Below, piece after piece: positions 48,047-58,535 of a stretch of 64,000 bases of DNA. Source of the DNA: Gigantopelta aegis. Taxonomy: Eukaryota > Mollusca > Gastropoda > Neomphalida > Peltospiridae. The position numbers and the translations under genes are program-made. Location of the stretch: NCBI RefSeq assembly GCF_016097555.1, contig NC_054702.1, positions 74,671,129 to 74,735,128 of the forward strand. Reading direction: 5' to 3'. The first letter of the stretch is position 1. Every line of letters begins with the position of its first letter. The notes under the pieces are model-generated. The model was not told the DNA's origin and did not search any database. It saw only the letters and a program-made list of their open reading frames with translations.

Positions 48047-48997
48047 TTAAGTAGTCTGACTCTCGTGATTAGTACTAGGTTCCACCCTCACACTCTTGAA
48101 TCCCAGCAGTGTCTTGTATGCCTCTCTGAAATGGCTGTTCTTCAATCCGTAAATGAAACAGTTGATAGCTGGATTACCCAAATCTAATATCAGTAGTGTT
48201 TCCAGTACAACGTGGTTAGGCTTCTGCTGTAAAAATGTGACACAAAGATAGTAGAGAATGTGCGGCAGATAAAAACAGACGGATATCCCGTACGCCAATA
48301 TCATAAGAGTCGACTGCACTGATGCTTGTTTCTCTACATCAGACACACGCATATTTCGTTCTCGGCGTCTGAACTTCAGTTCTGCTACCACAACACGAAA
48401 TGTCGCTATCAGGCCAACTATCTGGAAAGTAAGTAGCGTACACGTTAAAACGGTATTATACCATCTTGGAAATAGTATTGGTGCAAAACACCTGCCATAT
48501 GTTGACCAGTCGTCTATTCCACAAATCGAAGGGATATTTATGACAATTATTCCCACAAGAGTAACCATACTCCAGATAAAGTTAAACTTAATTGTCACAT
48601 TTTGGTAATAGTGAAATGGGAAATGAACTGCGTAGAATCGCTCCACGGAGAGAAGTGACAGAAACACTGCGTTACCTACCACTACGGACCGTGCTATGGA
48701 TATGAGGGTCAAACAGGATGCCCTGGTATTGAAAAAGACTGGATGGTTGGTCCGTATCATTGCGATCGGCGTATAGATAGTCACTGCCAATATATCACTG
48801 ACAGCCAATGCTACGATCATCACATTACTGGGGTATCTCAAATACTTGAATCGGCAGATGGCAGCAATTGTTAGACTGTTGCCCCCTGTAGCGACGCAAA
48901 TGATTATGACTTTCAAGCTCATTACCACAGTATTAAACACTGTGTAGTCTTGTTTTGGATTCGACGATATGCCAGTGTCTGTACTGTTATTTGCCAT
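48047..48997 (-). CDS. Rhodopsin-class (class A) GPCR, orphan, intact and intronless
   Basis: 316 residues from ATG 48997 to TAA 48047-48049. An in-frame ATG at 49036 would add 13 residues; 48997 is preferred because MANNST puts an N-glycosylation sequon at the N-terminus. Seven hydrophobic segments lie at about 24-48, 58-80, 95-118, 138-157, 178-204, 228-252 and 262-285. Landmarks are GGN (N40) in TM1, LAVSD (D68) in TM2, C95 and C170 as the disulfide pair, W142 in TM4, and a basic third loop (KFRRRERN). The DRY motif is ERF (119-121), TM6 has CFYLP (241-245) in place of CWxP, and TM7 has NCFIY (279-283) in place of NPxxY. A membrane receptor signalling through G proteins is expected; the ligand is unknown. 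Intronless structure plus decayed neighbours suggests a locally duplicating receptor family. No subfamily can be assigned. Confidence 0.88.
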   Translation of the reverse strand: MANNSTDTGISSNPKQDYTVFNTVVMSLKVIIICVATGGNSLTIAAICRFKYLRYPSNVMIVALAVSDILAVTIYTPIAMIRTNHPVFFNTRASCLTLISIARSVVVGNAVFLSLLSVERFYAVHFPFHYYQNVTIKFNFIWSMVTLVGIIVINIPSICGIDDWSTYGRCFAPILFPRWYNTVLTCTLLTFQIVGLIATFRVVVAELKFRRRERNMRVSDVEKQASVQSTLMILAYGISVCFYLPHILYYLCVTFLQQKPNHVVLETLLILDLGNPAINCFIYGLKNSHFREAYKTLLGFKSVRVEPSTNHESQTT

Positions 48998-49108
48998 TGA
49001 AACTGAACGTAGAATTTCGAATTTCGATCGCAACATGTAAACGCGTCCTTTTCCGCCGGTTGTTCCCAAAAGATTATCTGTACTTTTCAGGGCATACAAC
49101 TTAAGCAA

Positions 49109-50089
49109 AAGTTAATAAATAATTTTGACGGGAAGCCGCCATTGTGCAACTCAGATATCACACTTTTATGGTTTCTGTTTGATTCCACATTTATACCTTG
49201 CTCCCGATCTCATTTATAATATTCACTTTAAAGACTATCACTCGATGTACGAAATCCATCCATCACAAAGGTTTCAGAAGTTGCGTGTCATTAATAAAAG
49301 TAAAGCAATAACTCGAACGAAGTTCAAAATGACCATGGCCATATTCATGGGCCAAAGAGATAGACTTTCCTGGCCTGATGAACGATCATATCGAAAATAA
49401 CTTATATCAATTAAGAGTCTTGAGAGTCTATAACGATAAACAAATTGCAAAATGGCTTTGCTACGTTCATGGGACTGGTGGTGTAGCTGAAAGACTCACT
49501 TTGTGAATAATCGTAACGGAGATCTTTAATTTAATGATACATTTTCAACAACTTTATAAATCTAACGATGCATGTCTGTGGTATACTATTGATTTTCTGG
49601 AGTAACAATAATAAAGTATATTCAGCAATATATAAAATGTATTATTATCCATCTTAACACGCAGAAGTGGGTCTGCTATTCCGCTGTTTGTGCTACAAAG
49701 TATTAAAATCATGGCAGCAAACATGTGTGTTATGTGAAGGTAACTGACGATAATCGTTGATACGATAACACAATGACATGAGTTTATTAAAACCGTAGTT
49801 GTATTTATAAATCATGTTTTTCCAGAAGAAATAATGAGGGGAGTGATTATTTGCTTCCCTATTATCATAAGGGAACACAATAATATTGTGAGAGAAAATA
49901 ATAATATTGTGATGGAACGCAATAATAATAATTTCACGTCTGTCATCTCTGGGGTTCCGTACTTCTCTGACTTAGATTATAGATAGCTATTTAAGATATT
50001 ACCATATTGAGATCATATAAATTCACACACTAAGGGCAGCTAAAATGTACTCTCCTAGAGCTAGTCTCGGGTGAGTGACGGGGAACGAT
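49109..50089. other. Non-coding stretch upstream of the GPCR
   Basis: Contains the presumed 5' flank of the receptor gene on the minus strand. Repeated AATAATATTGTGA words occur near 49880-49915. No exon recognised. Confidence 0.45.
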
Positions 50090-50341
50090 AATGATAGCTC
50101 CCTTTAAACGGCGAGGTCTGTTTTCCCGTCCCAACGAGTGCTCAAGATCTGGTACTATAAACGCCGTGGTATGTACTGACCCGCCTGTGGGAGAGCGGAT
50201 ATAAACTAGTTTCTGGTTGCGTGTCGGTAAGAGTAACCTGTATGGATACAGATACATACATACATACATACATACATACATACATGACATGACAATATAG
50301 TTAAAGTTTGTTTTATTTAACGACACCACTATAGCACATTG
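50090..50341. mobile_element. Decayed SINE remnants around an (ACAT)n tract
   Basis: 50090-50245 retains the body order on the plus strand (TTTTCCCGTCCCAACGAGTG, CGCCGTGGTATGTACTGACC, GGATATAAACTAG). 50253-50287 is (ACAT)n. 50300-50341 is a separate minus-strand T2 tail (GTTTGTTTTATTTAACGACA). Confidence 0.65.
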
Positions 50342-50539
50342 TCATAATACAGAATGTAATCTTCATTTCCATCATAAATATAAAAAAAATAGATATTACA
50401 TGAGTAGCTATTAGATGCCATTTATCTTTTAACGAGTTGCTTCAAACGTATGTAACGAGCGAAACCGAGATGAATACGTTTTAAACAACGAGTTTTATTA
50501 TAATAGTCTAATGTTGGTGCTACACCAAATACGGTTTGA

Positions 50540-50828
50540 GGGGCGGGACGTAGCTCAGTGGGCGGTTTGGGATCGATCCCCGTCAGTGGGCCCATTAGGC
50601 TATTTCTCGTTCCAGCCAGTGCACCACGACTGGTATATCAAAGGCTGTGGTATGTGCTATCCTGTAAATGGGATGGTGCATATAAAAGATACCTAGTTAC
50701 TAATGGAAAGATGTAGCGCGTTTCCTCTCTAAGACTACATGTCAAAATTACCAAATGCTTAACATCCAACAGCCGATGATTAATAAATCAATGTGGTCTA
50801 GTGGTGTCGTGAAACAAAATAAACAAAT
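50540..50828 (+). mobile_element. SINE H1-T2 with promoter deletion
   Basis: GGCGGGACGTAGCTCAGTGG joins directly to GCGGTTTGGGATCGATCCCC, so about 25 bp between the A and B boxes is missing. Body and T2 tail are complete. Confidence 0.88.
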
Positions 50829-51250
50829 CTATAATACACTAAACGATTAGTGTTCACCAATATCTAGGACTGGACTTGAAATTGATATATCAATGAAACC
50901 TAATTACTCTTTCCTTACAAATGAGACAACATCACAATATCTGAACGAAAAACAAATCATTTCACTTAAATTAATAAAGGCATTCGCCAGTGGCAAAACT
51001 AAATAGCACACCATTAACGTTAAGACTGGCCCTAATAAACTGGAAATGAGCTAATGTGACAGTAATATAATGCATTTCCTACTTTGCCTATCTGCGAACA
51101 ATTTAAATACCAAATCGTTCTGTTCATAATACAAAATGTGGCTATAATTGTGGAGACAACTCAAGATATTTGTTTCTGTATGTACATTATTAATAAGACA
51201 AAAATATGAATTACTTGTGTGTACTGGGGTATATCAAATACTCATATAGC

Positions 51251-51307
<57 letters not shown>

Positions 51308-51329
51308 CATCATCATCATCATCATCATA
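51251..51329. repeat. (AAT)n then (ATC)n microsatellite
   Basis: About 57 bp of AAT followed by about 21 bp of ATC units; gives poly-isoleucine and methionine phantom frames on both strands. Confidence 0.95.
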
Positions 51330-51356
51330 ATTATAATAATAAAACACGCAAATCCT

Positions 51357-51640
51357 TTGACTAGACTCTCGTCATTAGGTTCAACTCTCAAACTCTTGAA
51401 TCCCAGCAGTGTCGTGTACGCCTGTTTGAATGTGCTGTTCTTGAAGCCGTAAATGAAACAGTTGACAGCTAGATTACACAAATCTAATGCCATCAGTGTT
51501 TCCAGATTTCAAGGAGTACATAATTCACTTCGTTCTTTGCAAATGTGACCGTGAGGTAGTAGATAATGTATGGCAGATACAGACAGACGGACACGTTGTA
51601 CGCCAGGACTATCACTGTGGACTGCAGTGATTAATGCTTC
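51357..51640 (-). pseudogene. GPCR pseudogene B, TM6 to C-terminus only
   Basis: Minus-strand reading gives VSVCLYLPYIIYYL (TM6), a frame change, then ETLMALDLCNLAVNCFIYGF (TM7) and NSTFKQAYTTLLGFKSLRVE. It matches the intact receptor, including the NCFIY motif and the KTLLGFKS-like tail. TM1-TM5 are absent. Lies 2.4 kb from the intact gene in the same orientation. Confidence 0.85.
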
Positions 51641-51649
51641 AGGCTTTAA

Positions 51650-52924
51650 ACGACTCCAATTTTGAACTCAGACACATAATTATATATGACAGGCCACAAA
51701 AACAAAACTTCTATAAGAAGTTATAGCAGAGAATGCTCAACAAATCAAAAGAGAGACATGAGCGCAGCTCTGTAACATTTGACAAAAACACCATATCGAC
51801 AACTTACAGGCGCGGAAACACATACGCCTTCGGGCACAATTACACGACCTGTCATTTCCGAGAATAATATCACACAATCACAAACTTCCTCTGAAATCCA
51901 CACACACAGTAACACTGAAACCACTTTATCCCTTTCAAGTAAGTCTTCACATTCACTTTTCACTAGTTCAAGTTTTGACAACTGCAATTTTAATATAATA
52001 ATTGATAAATCTTCTAAATAATTTGATGCTCTCCCTTGTGTTAATTAGTTCGAAATTCATACTCTAACCGCTCTACAACAAATCTTCCATTTAAGTATAT
52101 AGATCGTTCAATTTTTAATTAATTGTCGTTTGATATTTTTGAAAACAAAAAACTGTTTACGTTATCAGTTGATGTTCAGTTATTTTAAATTTTATAACTT
52201 TTTATCTACATTTGATTCAGAAAATTAAAATTTATAAAACCGTATGTAATTCATTATAATGAATCGGAGATTTGACGGAAAAATTAATGTAACTTTCTAA
52301 GGGAATTCTCTTATTTGTGTATTGATACAGTTGTAAATCATTGTGGAATAGAGTTCGATTGGGTTTTTAAATATAGTTTTGGTCTTTATCATCGCATGGA
52401 CGTCAAAAATATAACGTTCAATTCTTTAAAAACATCCATCAAATATAACATTTAACAAAAATACGGCTACGCCATTCATACAGTGCGTAAGACTATTTTG
52501 GTGTTTATCATCGCATGAACATCAAAAATGTAACGTTCAAATGTTAAAAAAACATCAGTCAAATATAACATTTAACAAAAATACGGCAGGTGTTATATTT
52601 ACACTGTACCAAGCCAAGACGATGATATCACACTGTCCTCAATAATTAAACCAAATCGAATAACAGGGAGGTAACTAAGCATGAACTTGTTCCATCTATA
52701 GAAAGTTCCGGTAATAAAATATCACTTTTTTATGGTTTCGGTAGAATCATAATTTATAAAATATAAGTGCACTGATGACAATGTTTCATCCGCGATTAGG
52801 TTACCCGTTGTGATGTAGGCTGAAATACTCTTTTATTCATATAAGCGTACAAGACAGGGACGGGGGTTGGAGGGGGCAACTTCCCCTCTATTGCTGGAGC
52901 ATAACCTAAATTCTGGCAAAAACT
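51650..52924. other. Non-coding stretch with a local duplication
   Basis: Open frames on both strands at 51745-52021 lack recognisable motifs. 52378-52468 and 52497-52588 are a tandem duplication (shared TTTATCATCGCATG, ACAAAAATACGGC), period about 119 bp. Confidence 0.5.
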
Positions 52925-53148
52925 CAATCTGATTAAAATTATCTCTACTGGATCTACCAGTAGATCTAACAGCATTGCGTGGACTCCCATGTCCAGGTGA
53001 CATTTCATCTATAAATAACAATTTAAATATCGACAAATTACACTTCGCCTTTTATAGCATTATTCGGGAACATACAAATTCTAAATATATCGGGCGAGAC
53101 TATGTATGCAATAGGCGAACTTGTTGGTCTGTTTCAACATTGAAAAAC

Positions 53149-53173
53149 GGGGGGGGGGGGGGGGGGGGGGGGG
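53149..53173. repeat. Poly-G run
   Basis: A 25-bp G homopolymer inside the long-TIR element. Confidence 0.9.
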
Positions 53174-53564
53174 ATGCGGTAATAAACTCTGGATTGTATA
53201 CTAGTATAAACAGATTTTATGTCTATACCATCACGGGTATTTTTTTTCGTCTTGAAACGAATTTTATATAAAATTTTATATTGAAATTAGTTTCCGGCAT
53301 ACTTCGTAATTCACCCGAATCATTTCGTATACCCTCGGCATAATCCCGAATGTTTTCAAATTATTTTCAAATCAGTCGATATAGTTCCCAGCTAACCTGC
53401 GAAGAGGACAGACGTCTCGCCGTGTACTCTCGAGTTACCCCCCACCTGGGGGGACTCTTACTGAGTTACGGGAAGCTACTTGAGTATCGCGTCACGTACG
53501 CCGGGTCACGGGCTTCCGTGACTTTGATGTACGGCGACGCGATCGTACAGAAGAAGAGGAGGAG

Positions 53565-54304
53565 ATGGAGGAAGAGGAAAAACGCGCCAGGAACGGCACG
53601 GGGGGGGGGGGGGGGAGGATAAAAACTGGCGGCTACCGCCAGCGGCTGTCCCTTCTGCGACGCCGCCTCCAGCCCAGCCTGAGTCGAGGAAACCAGCTAC
53701 GCCGGAACCGCCGACCACCGAGAGGGACAGACTCAACACCGCGGTGTGTAAAGGCCCTCCATCGCCGACCACTACGTGGCCCAGACAGAACTGGCCGGTA
53801 TCCCCGGTACTGCCAGTCGTCAAGCCACCGGCCCGATCAGCCGCCGTTGGAAAGAGGAAGGCCGTCACTCAGCCGAGCGACCAACCTGACAAGGCCCGGC
53901 CTCCTCCAACACCCGCACCGTCCCCCTCTGACTCGAAAGCCGTCTGGAAAGTTCAGATCGGGAAAATCAGGTCCGGCTTCCTGCAGGGGAACACCTCGGA
54001 TCCGGCATCACTGATGGGCGGACTAATGAAACCAGAGCTAAAACAACTGCCTGATGGAAGCGCTTACGAGCTACACACCATCAAATCTACAGCCGGCAAG
54101 ACGGGGTGAGTACTAACTCAGCACCGAGAAGGAGTCTACCGACAAGCGGTCCTGGTTAAAGAGATGGATAGCCACACCATCCACAGGATCGTCAAGGCCT
54201 TTTTCGGCAACGACTACCGGAGTGTCATAACCATCCTCGCCGACCAGAGATGGAAGCACTTCATCCCCGCTTTTGCCGGTTCTCCGCTCATCGGTTCGCC
54301 GTAG
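53565..54304 (+). pseudogene. Unidentified retroposon protein, frame broken at G-run and by TGA
   Basis: Before the G-run (53600-53615) a frame from ATG 53565 begins MEEEEKRARN. After the run the sustained frame changes: a proline/serine-rich stretch (ESRKPATPEPPTTERDRL, SATPPPAQ) leads to a more globular part (AVWKVQIGKIRSGFLQGNTS, LPDGSAYELHTIKSTAGKTG) and a TGA at 54107-54109. The same frame stays open for 64 more codons (REGVYRQAVLVKEMDSHTIH, FFGNDYRSVITILADQRWKH) to TAG 54302-54304. The acidic/proline-rich then globular order is reminiscent of an ORF1 or gag-like protein, but I do not recognise the family. The G-run length may be an assembly error, so the break there is uncertain. Confidence 0.5.
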
Positions 54305-54581
54305 ACCAACCTCCAACGGCCTTAACGAGGCCACTCACGTGGACATATAGATCGGACTTTAAACATTTAGACCTTCGTTCAAAATTTCATGTCGAAATTA
54401 CTTCTTTTTTTAATATTATTAAATAGAACGATCCTCTCTTTATTTTTGGACTGTCCTTCTAAAATGCTCCAAATTATATAAATATTCGGCGAGCAGTCAA
54501 TTCTTTTTATTTTTGGTGTGTAATTTAATTTTAATTTTTTTTATTCTATTAACTTTTTACTAATTGCTATTTTCAACACTA

Positions 54582-54616
54582 CCCCCCCCCCCCCCACACA
54601 CACACACACACACACA
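54582..54616. repeat. Poly-C then (CA)n
   Basis: About 14 C followed by about 11 CA units in the 3' region of the retroposon, just before its stem-loop. Confidence 0.9.
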
Positions 54617-55254
54617 TCCCGAGTCAGGCCACCGATCTTATCGGAGGTCGGACTCGGGATGGGCGTGTTCGAAACCCTAGTGGTATATGGGCACGTTACA
54701 CTAGTTATCATCATCATCATCATCATCATCAAATCACTGCCATGATTTTGCAAGTAAGGTTTTGATTGGTCGAATGAAAGGTCAACTGGACATGAACTCC
54801 AACGGGCTGCTGTTAGATCCACATATAATAGTGGAGATAATTTTAATTAGATTGGCAAAAACTATACAGATATTCGGATAAAATGTGATAACATGAGACC
54901 TGTTTATCATGTATTGTCATCATTCTATCCTCAAAAGTAGTTGTATTCCGTGTAAAAATGCGCAGTGATTCGTTGGTAACCCGATATAGCTGTTTGGCAG
55001 TAATGCTAATATGAATAAATGTTACCCAGATTCGGGCATTTTCGTTAAATTTGGGCAAAAGCTAGCCTGCCCAGTTATAAAAATGGGAGCCCGTACGCCT
55101 ATAGTTAGCTACAATCTCAAATGAACTAGTAAGCTCCAATCTCAAATTTATACAGTTTTAGTATTTAAATTTTTAATCCACGTTAATTGTCTTACCTTCT
55201 CAATCCATTCTACTGTATAGTCCTGCAGCAGAGGCCCTCAAAAGTGAAGTGTGC

Positions 55255-56110
55255 CGAGGCCGGAAGTATAACATTTGTCACCATAGTGGAAATTAATCTC
55301 TGGGGTGCAGAGTTCATAAACATATAAGGTCTCACTACACAGATCACTTCCAGGTGACAGTTCATTCATCACGGTCCACTATAGTTCCTAATTGTGGCAC
55401 ATGTTATGGTTCACATATTCACTTCTAGGAAATGGTGAAGAATTAAAACAATATGTATGTTTAATGGTAAGCCTTCTGGCTGTATTTTGCCCATGTTATT
55501 TTGTAATATTGTGCATCGACCTTTTGGGACATGGGTATATAGCACAAGTGACAGCCGGAGTGAATCGGTTAATGAACCACCTGTTCGAACCGGTACTACA
55601 GCCAGATGCGGTCATATGGCAAAAAACTGAGACGGAAATGTTCACAATTTTGGAGTGAATATAAATGCTTATATAATGTATGTTCGCAATGGTGTATGTT
55701 GTTAGTGCCAACGAGAACCCGTTCTATGGGCAATCTTCGATTGAAGTTGGGCAGTTTAATATGGGTTTCAATGGCAGATGACATCTGTGTAGTGAGACCA
55801 TAAGATAACATTTTCTAAAGTTGGTACGAACAAGATGGCGACCATTTTCCAAAATGGCCGCCTGTCCATCAATAAAATTGTACATCTTTAGAACTACAAC
55901 AGTTTGACAGGTGATCTTGATGTCAAAACTGATGTTTATGGAGTCAATACTTTCATCAAAACGGTTTGTTATAATGGCAGATAACTGGCTGTCAAAAGGT
56001 TAAAATTACTGACGAAAATAGCTGTTTTTGGCATGGAAATCTAATAATTTGTGTTGGAAAGACACTTTTTATTTTAAATATTAAATTTTAATGGTTGATA
56101 AGTTTAGTTG
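55255..56110 (+). repeat. Dispersed repeat, plus-strand copy, interrupted
   Basis: GGCCGGAAGTATAACATTTG at the left and AAGATGGCGACCATTTTCC further on match, in inverse orientation, the repeat at 59490-59870. The copy is interrupted by the TIR element at 55328-55799. Confidence 0.75.
55328..55799. mobile_element. Short TIR element, 4-bp ATAA target duplication
   Basis: A 472-bp element with 17-bp perfect inverted ends GGTCTCACTACACAGAT, flanked by ATAA at 55324-55327 and 55800-55803. The homologous repeat at 59790-59805 keeps the uninterrupted site with a single ATAA, confirming the boundaries. No transposase. A 4-bp duplication fits few superfamilies (for example Sola or Ginger types); assignment is open. 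The open frames inside are not genes. Confidence 0.88.
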
Positions 56111-57688
56111 ACATGTTTTGAAGAATACTAAAACAAAATTTAATCAAAATTGTAATTGTTCGTCTAAAATGATAAATCAAGATGGGGTATACCATTCATT
56201 AATTGGTTGCTCATTGAGTAAGCATTGTTGTCATTATAGAGCTGTTAGCACTCACAAGTTACCACAACTACAATACCAAAACCTGAACGAATTAATAATG
56301 AATGAATAATGAATGAATGAATGAATGAATAAATGAATAACGAATAAATTAATTGTTAACAAATCCATAACTCGAAAACCACTGAGAGTAATATATAAAT
56401 TGAGTACACAGTGTCCTGCATACTACCGTCCTCATACTAGTTATCATTTGGAACACTGACAGAGTGTACTGAAGTTGTAATCACTACCTAATCTTGAAAG
56501 ACAGACTTTTGCATACAACCCTTTTACAAGCTATATATTGCAATTCTGCATTAAGATCCGTTTTGAGAAAAATATCTCTTTCACTTTTAATGCTGATTAA
56601 TTTTTTAGTTTAACTGATGGGACAAACACATGTGACTGATGAGATGCTATTCCTACAAAACCATAAAACGTTTTTGTGATGCATATGGTTTGTCAATATT
56701 CTAGTGAGCCATTTTAAAAATGAACTGATAACTATGTTTGTTTTAGAAAGTGGAATCATTATATATTTCATTTCATTTATGTGCATGATTTGCCAGTGAA
56801 CTAAATTTGAAAACTTTGTGAAAATGGAATTGCCATTTGCAAGCACACTTTTCGTACTGGCAATCATATATTGAAGATTGTTCAGCGAAGCGCAATATGC
56901 ATTTTCATACAGGGACCCAACATTTGATGGCCGTCAACTTTTCTTCCTAAAACAATAACCCACTGCAACTGGTCAACTTTCTTCATCATTAAATAGAACA
57001 TTTTCCGTTTCACAGCCAAATAATGATACTGTATTGCTTATTCCTTAGCTGGTCATATATAGCACGCGTTGATGTAAACCAGTTAAGACTGGCATATATT
57101 GTTTCCATATATGAGGAGATATAATAATATTTCGTTCACTCAAATTATAATATTAGGCAAAGCCCGCATATGTCTATACAAAGTACATGGTCAAAAGTCT
57201 AGGTATCAGTCTGAACGACAGGAAGATGTGTCTCAGTGTTGAACAGGACAAGACAAGTAAATATTACAACATATGGTAGTTGTGAAGTCAATACAATCAA
57301 ACACGAATTAGGTTGACATCCGAATTGTGCTACATGCAAAATGTACTTCTGGAAAGAGGACACAATACATTGTAATAAGCAGTGATATTCTCGTATTGCT
57401 TCTGTATTACAGTAACACGAGTATAGTTAGAGTAAAGAAAATACATGTATATCTCCTCACATGCAATGAAAGAACATATTCCAGTCATACCTGGTATAAA
57501 CCAGCACTTGCTATGCATGACCAGCTAAAGCGTATGCAACACTGTAATATGATTTCTGTATCCTCCCTATAACTGGCTACAAAAGTAATGGGAAACACCA
57601 AGTATACTGCATAATAATAAAGAAAGTTTAACAGTTTTAGTCGTCCCCAACCTAGGAACACAGGAAATATTGTTTCAGGAATAAAAAT
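56111..57688. other. Non-coding stretch, nothing recognised
   Basis: Contains an (ATGA)n tract near 56298-56340. No exon or further element boundary identified. Confidence 0.45.
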
Positions 57689-58115
57689 GTCCACTATAGT
57701 TCCTAATTGTGACACATGTTATGGTTCATATATTCACTTCTAGGAAATGGTGAAATATTAAAACAATATGTATGTTTAATGGTAAGCCTTCTGGCTGTAT
57801 TTTACCTATGTTATTTTGTAATATTGTGCATCGACCTTTTGGGACATGGGTGTACAGCGCAAGAGATAGCCGGAGTAAATCGGTTAATGAACCACCTGTT
57901 CGGACCGGTACTACAGCCAGATGCGGTCATATAGCAAAAAAGCGGAGACGGAAATGTTCTCAATTTTGAAGTGAAAATAAATGCTTATATAATGTATGTT
58001 CGCAATGGTGTATGTTGTTAGTGCCAACGAGAACCCGTTCTATTGGCAATCTTCGTTTGAAGTTGGGTAATTTAACATGGGTTTCAATGGCAGATGACAT
58101 CTGTGTAGTGAGACC
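57689..58115. mobile_element. Second copy of the GGTCTC TIR element, left end missing
   Basis: 427 bp aligning over its whole length with 55374-55799 with few differences (shared CCACTATAGTTCCTAATTGT start and ATCTGTGTAGTGAGACC right end). The first 46 bp including the left inverted repeat are replaced by unrelated sequence, so this copy is truncated or recombinant. Confidence 0.88.
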
Positions 58116-58535
58116 TGAGCTCTGTTTAGTAACGCTGACTGCGCATTGTTAAACAATATCCAGTGAGACATTGTCTATAAGAAGAGTGTCTTTGCAAAAA
58201 CATGGCCACCAGCTGAAGACACATGCACATGCAAACTGCACTGATATCAGTTGGCATAGCGATAAACACCATGCCCATGAATGAGAATTCCACCAAATTT
58301 GATTTTAAGAAAACACGTAATGGGTAGGGTTTACCAAATCAAACAGATTATATGCATTAATTGATTCTAAATTGCTGAACACTCTGGCGTGCACCAGGGG
58401 ACCCTTTTTATATACACATGTACTTTAAAGTGCTAATGACTTGACATTGGACAACCTTGCACAGCAGCATGCAAATGTATCCAAGGGATGCACCAGATTA
58501 TTTTGTGATCCACCAACACAAGTTATGTCAGTTGA

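Larger units (their letters stand above)
53375..54728 (+). mobile_element. ORF-bearing retroposon with ATC tail and 8-bp target duplication
   Basis: A 1,354-bp insertion flanked by TCAAATCA at 53367-53374 and 54729-54736. It ends in (ATC)n, preceded by a stem-loop at 54617-54659 (TCCCGAGTC pairing with GACTCGGGA, inner CCGAT/ATCGG). The 5' half is much more GC-rich than its surroundings and encodes a protein. Target duplication plus a simple-sequence tail points to target-primed reverse transcription, as for LINEs or their ORF1-only derivatives. No reverse transcriptase is encoded here. LINE family unknown. Confidence 0.7.
52925..54854. mobile_element. Second long-TIR (MULE/foldback-like) element, split by a retroposon
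   Basis: Starts CAATCTGATTAA and ends TTAATTAGATTG, directly flanked by GCAAAAACT at 52916-52924 and 54855-54863, a 9-bp target duplication. The interior shares TCGCC, ATACAAATTCTAAA and ATATCGGGCGAG words with the interior of the 24186-24882 copy in inverse orientation. The right arm is interrupted at 53374 by the 53375-54728 insertion; without it the arm reads continuously like its sister. Confidence 0.88.

Noticed and set aside
51219..51493. Poly-isoleucine and poly-methionine frames
   Set aside because: AAT/ATC microsatellite read through. Only the 3' part on the minus strand is meaningful, as a GPCR pseudogene.
53744..54109. Proline-rich frame considered as a host gene exon
   Set aside because: It sits inside an insertion with an 8-bp target duplication and ATC tail that interrupts another transposon, so it is better explained as a retroposon protein.
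55392..55658. 88-codon hydrophobic frame (SLLAVFCPCYFVILCIDLLG), repeated at 57716
   Set aside because: Lies wholly inside the GGTCTC TIR element and its second copy; conservation reflects recent duplication of the element, and the second frame is cut short by a stop.
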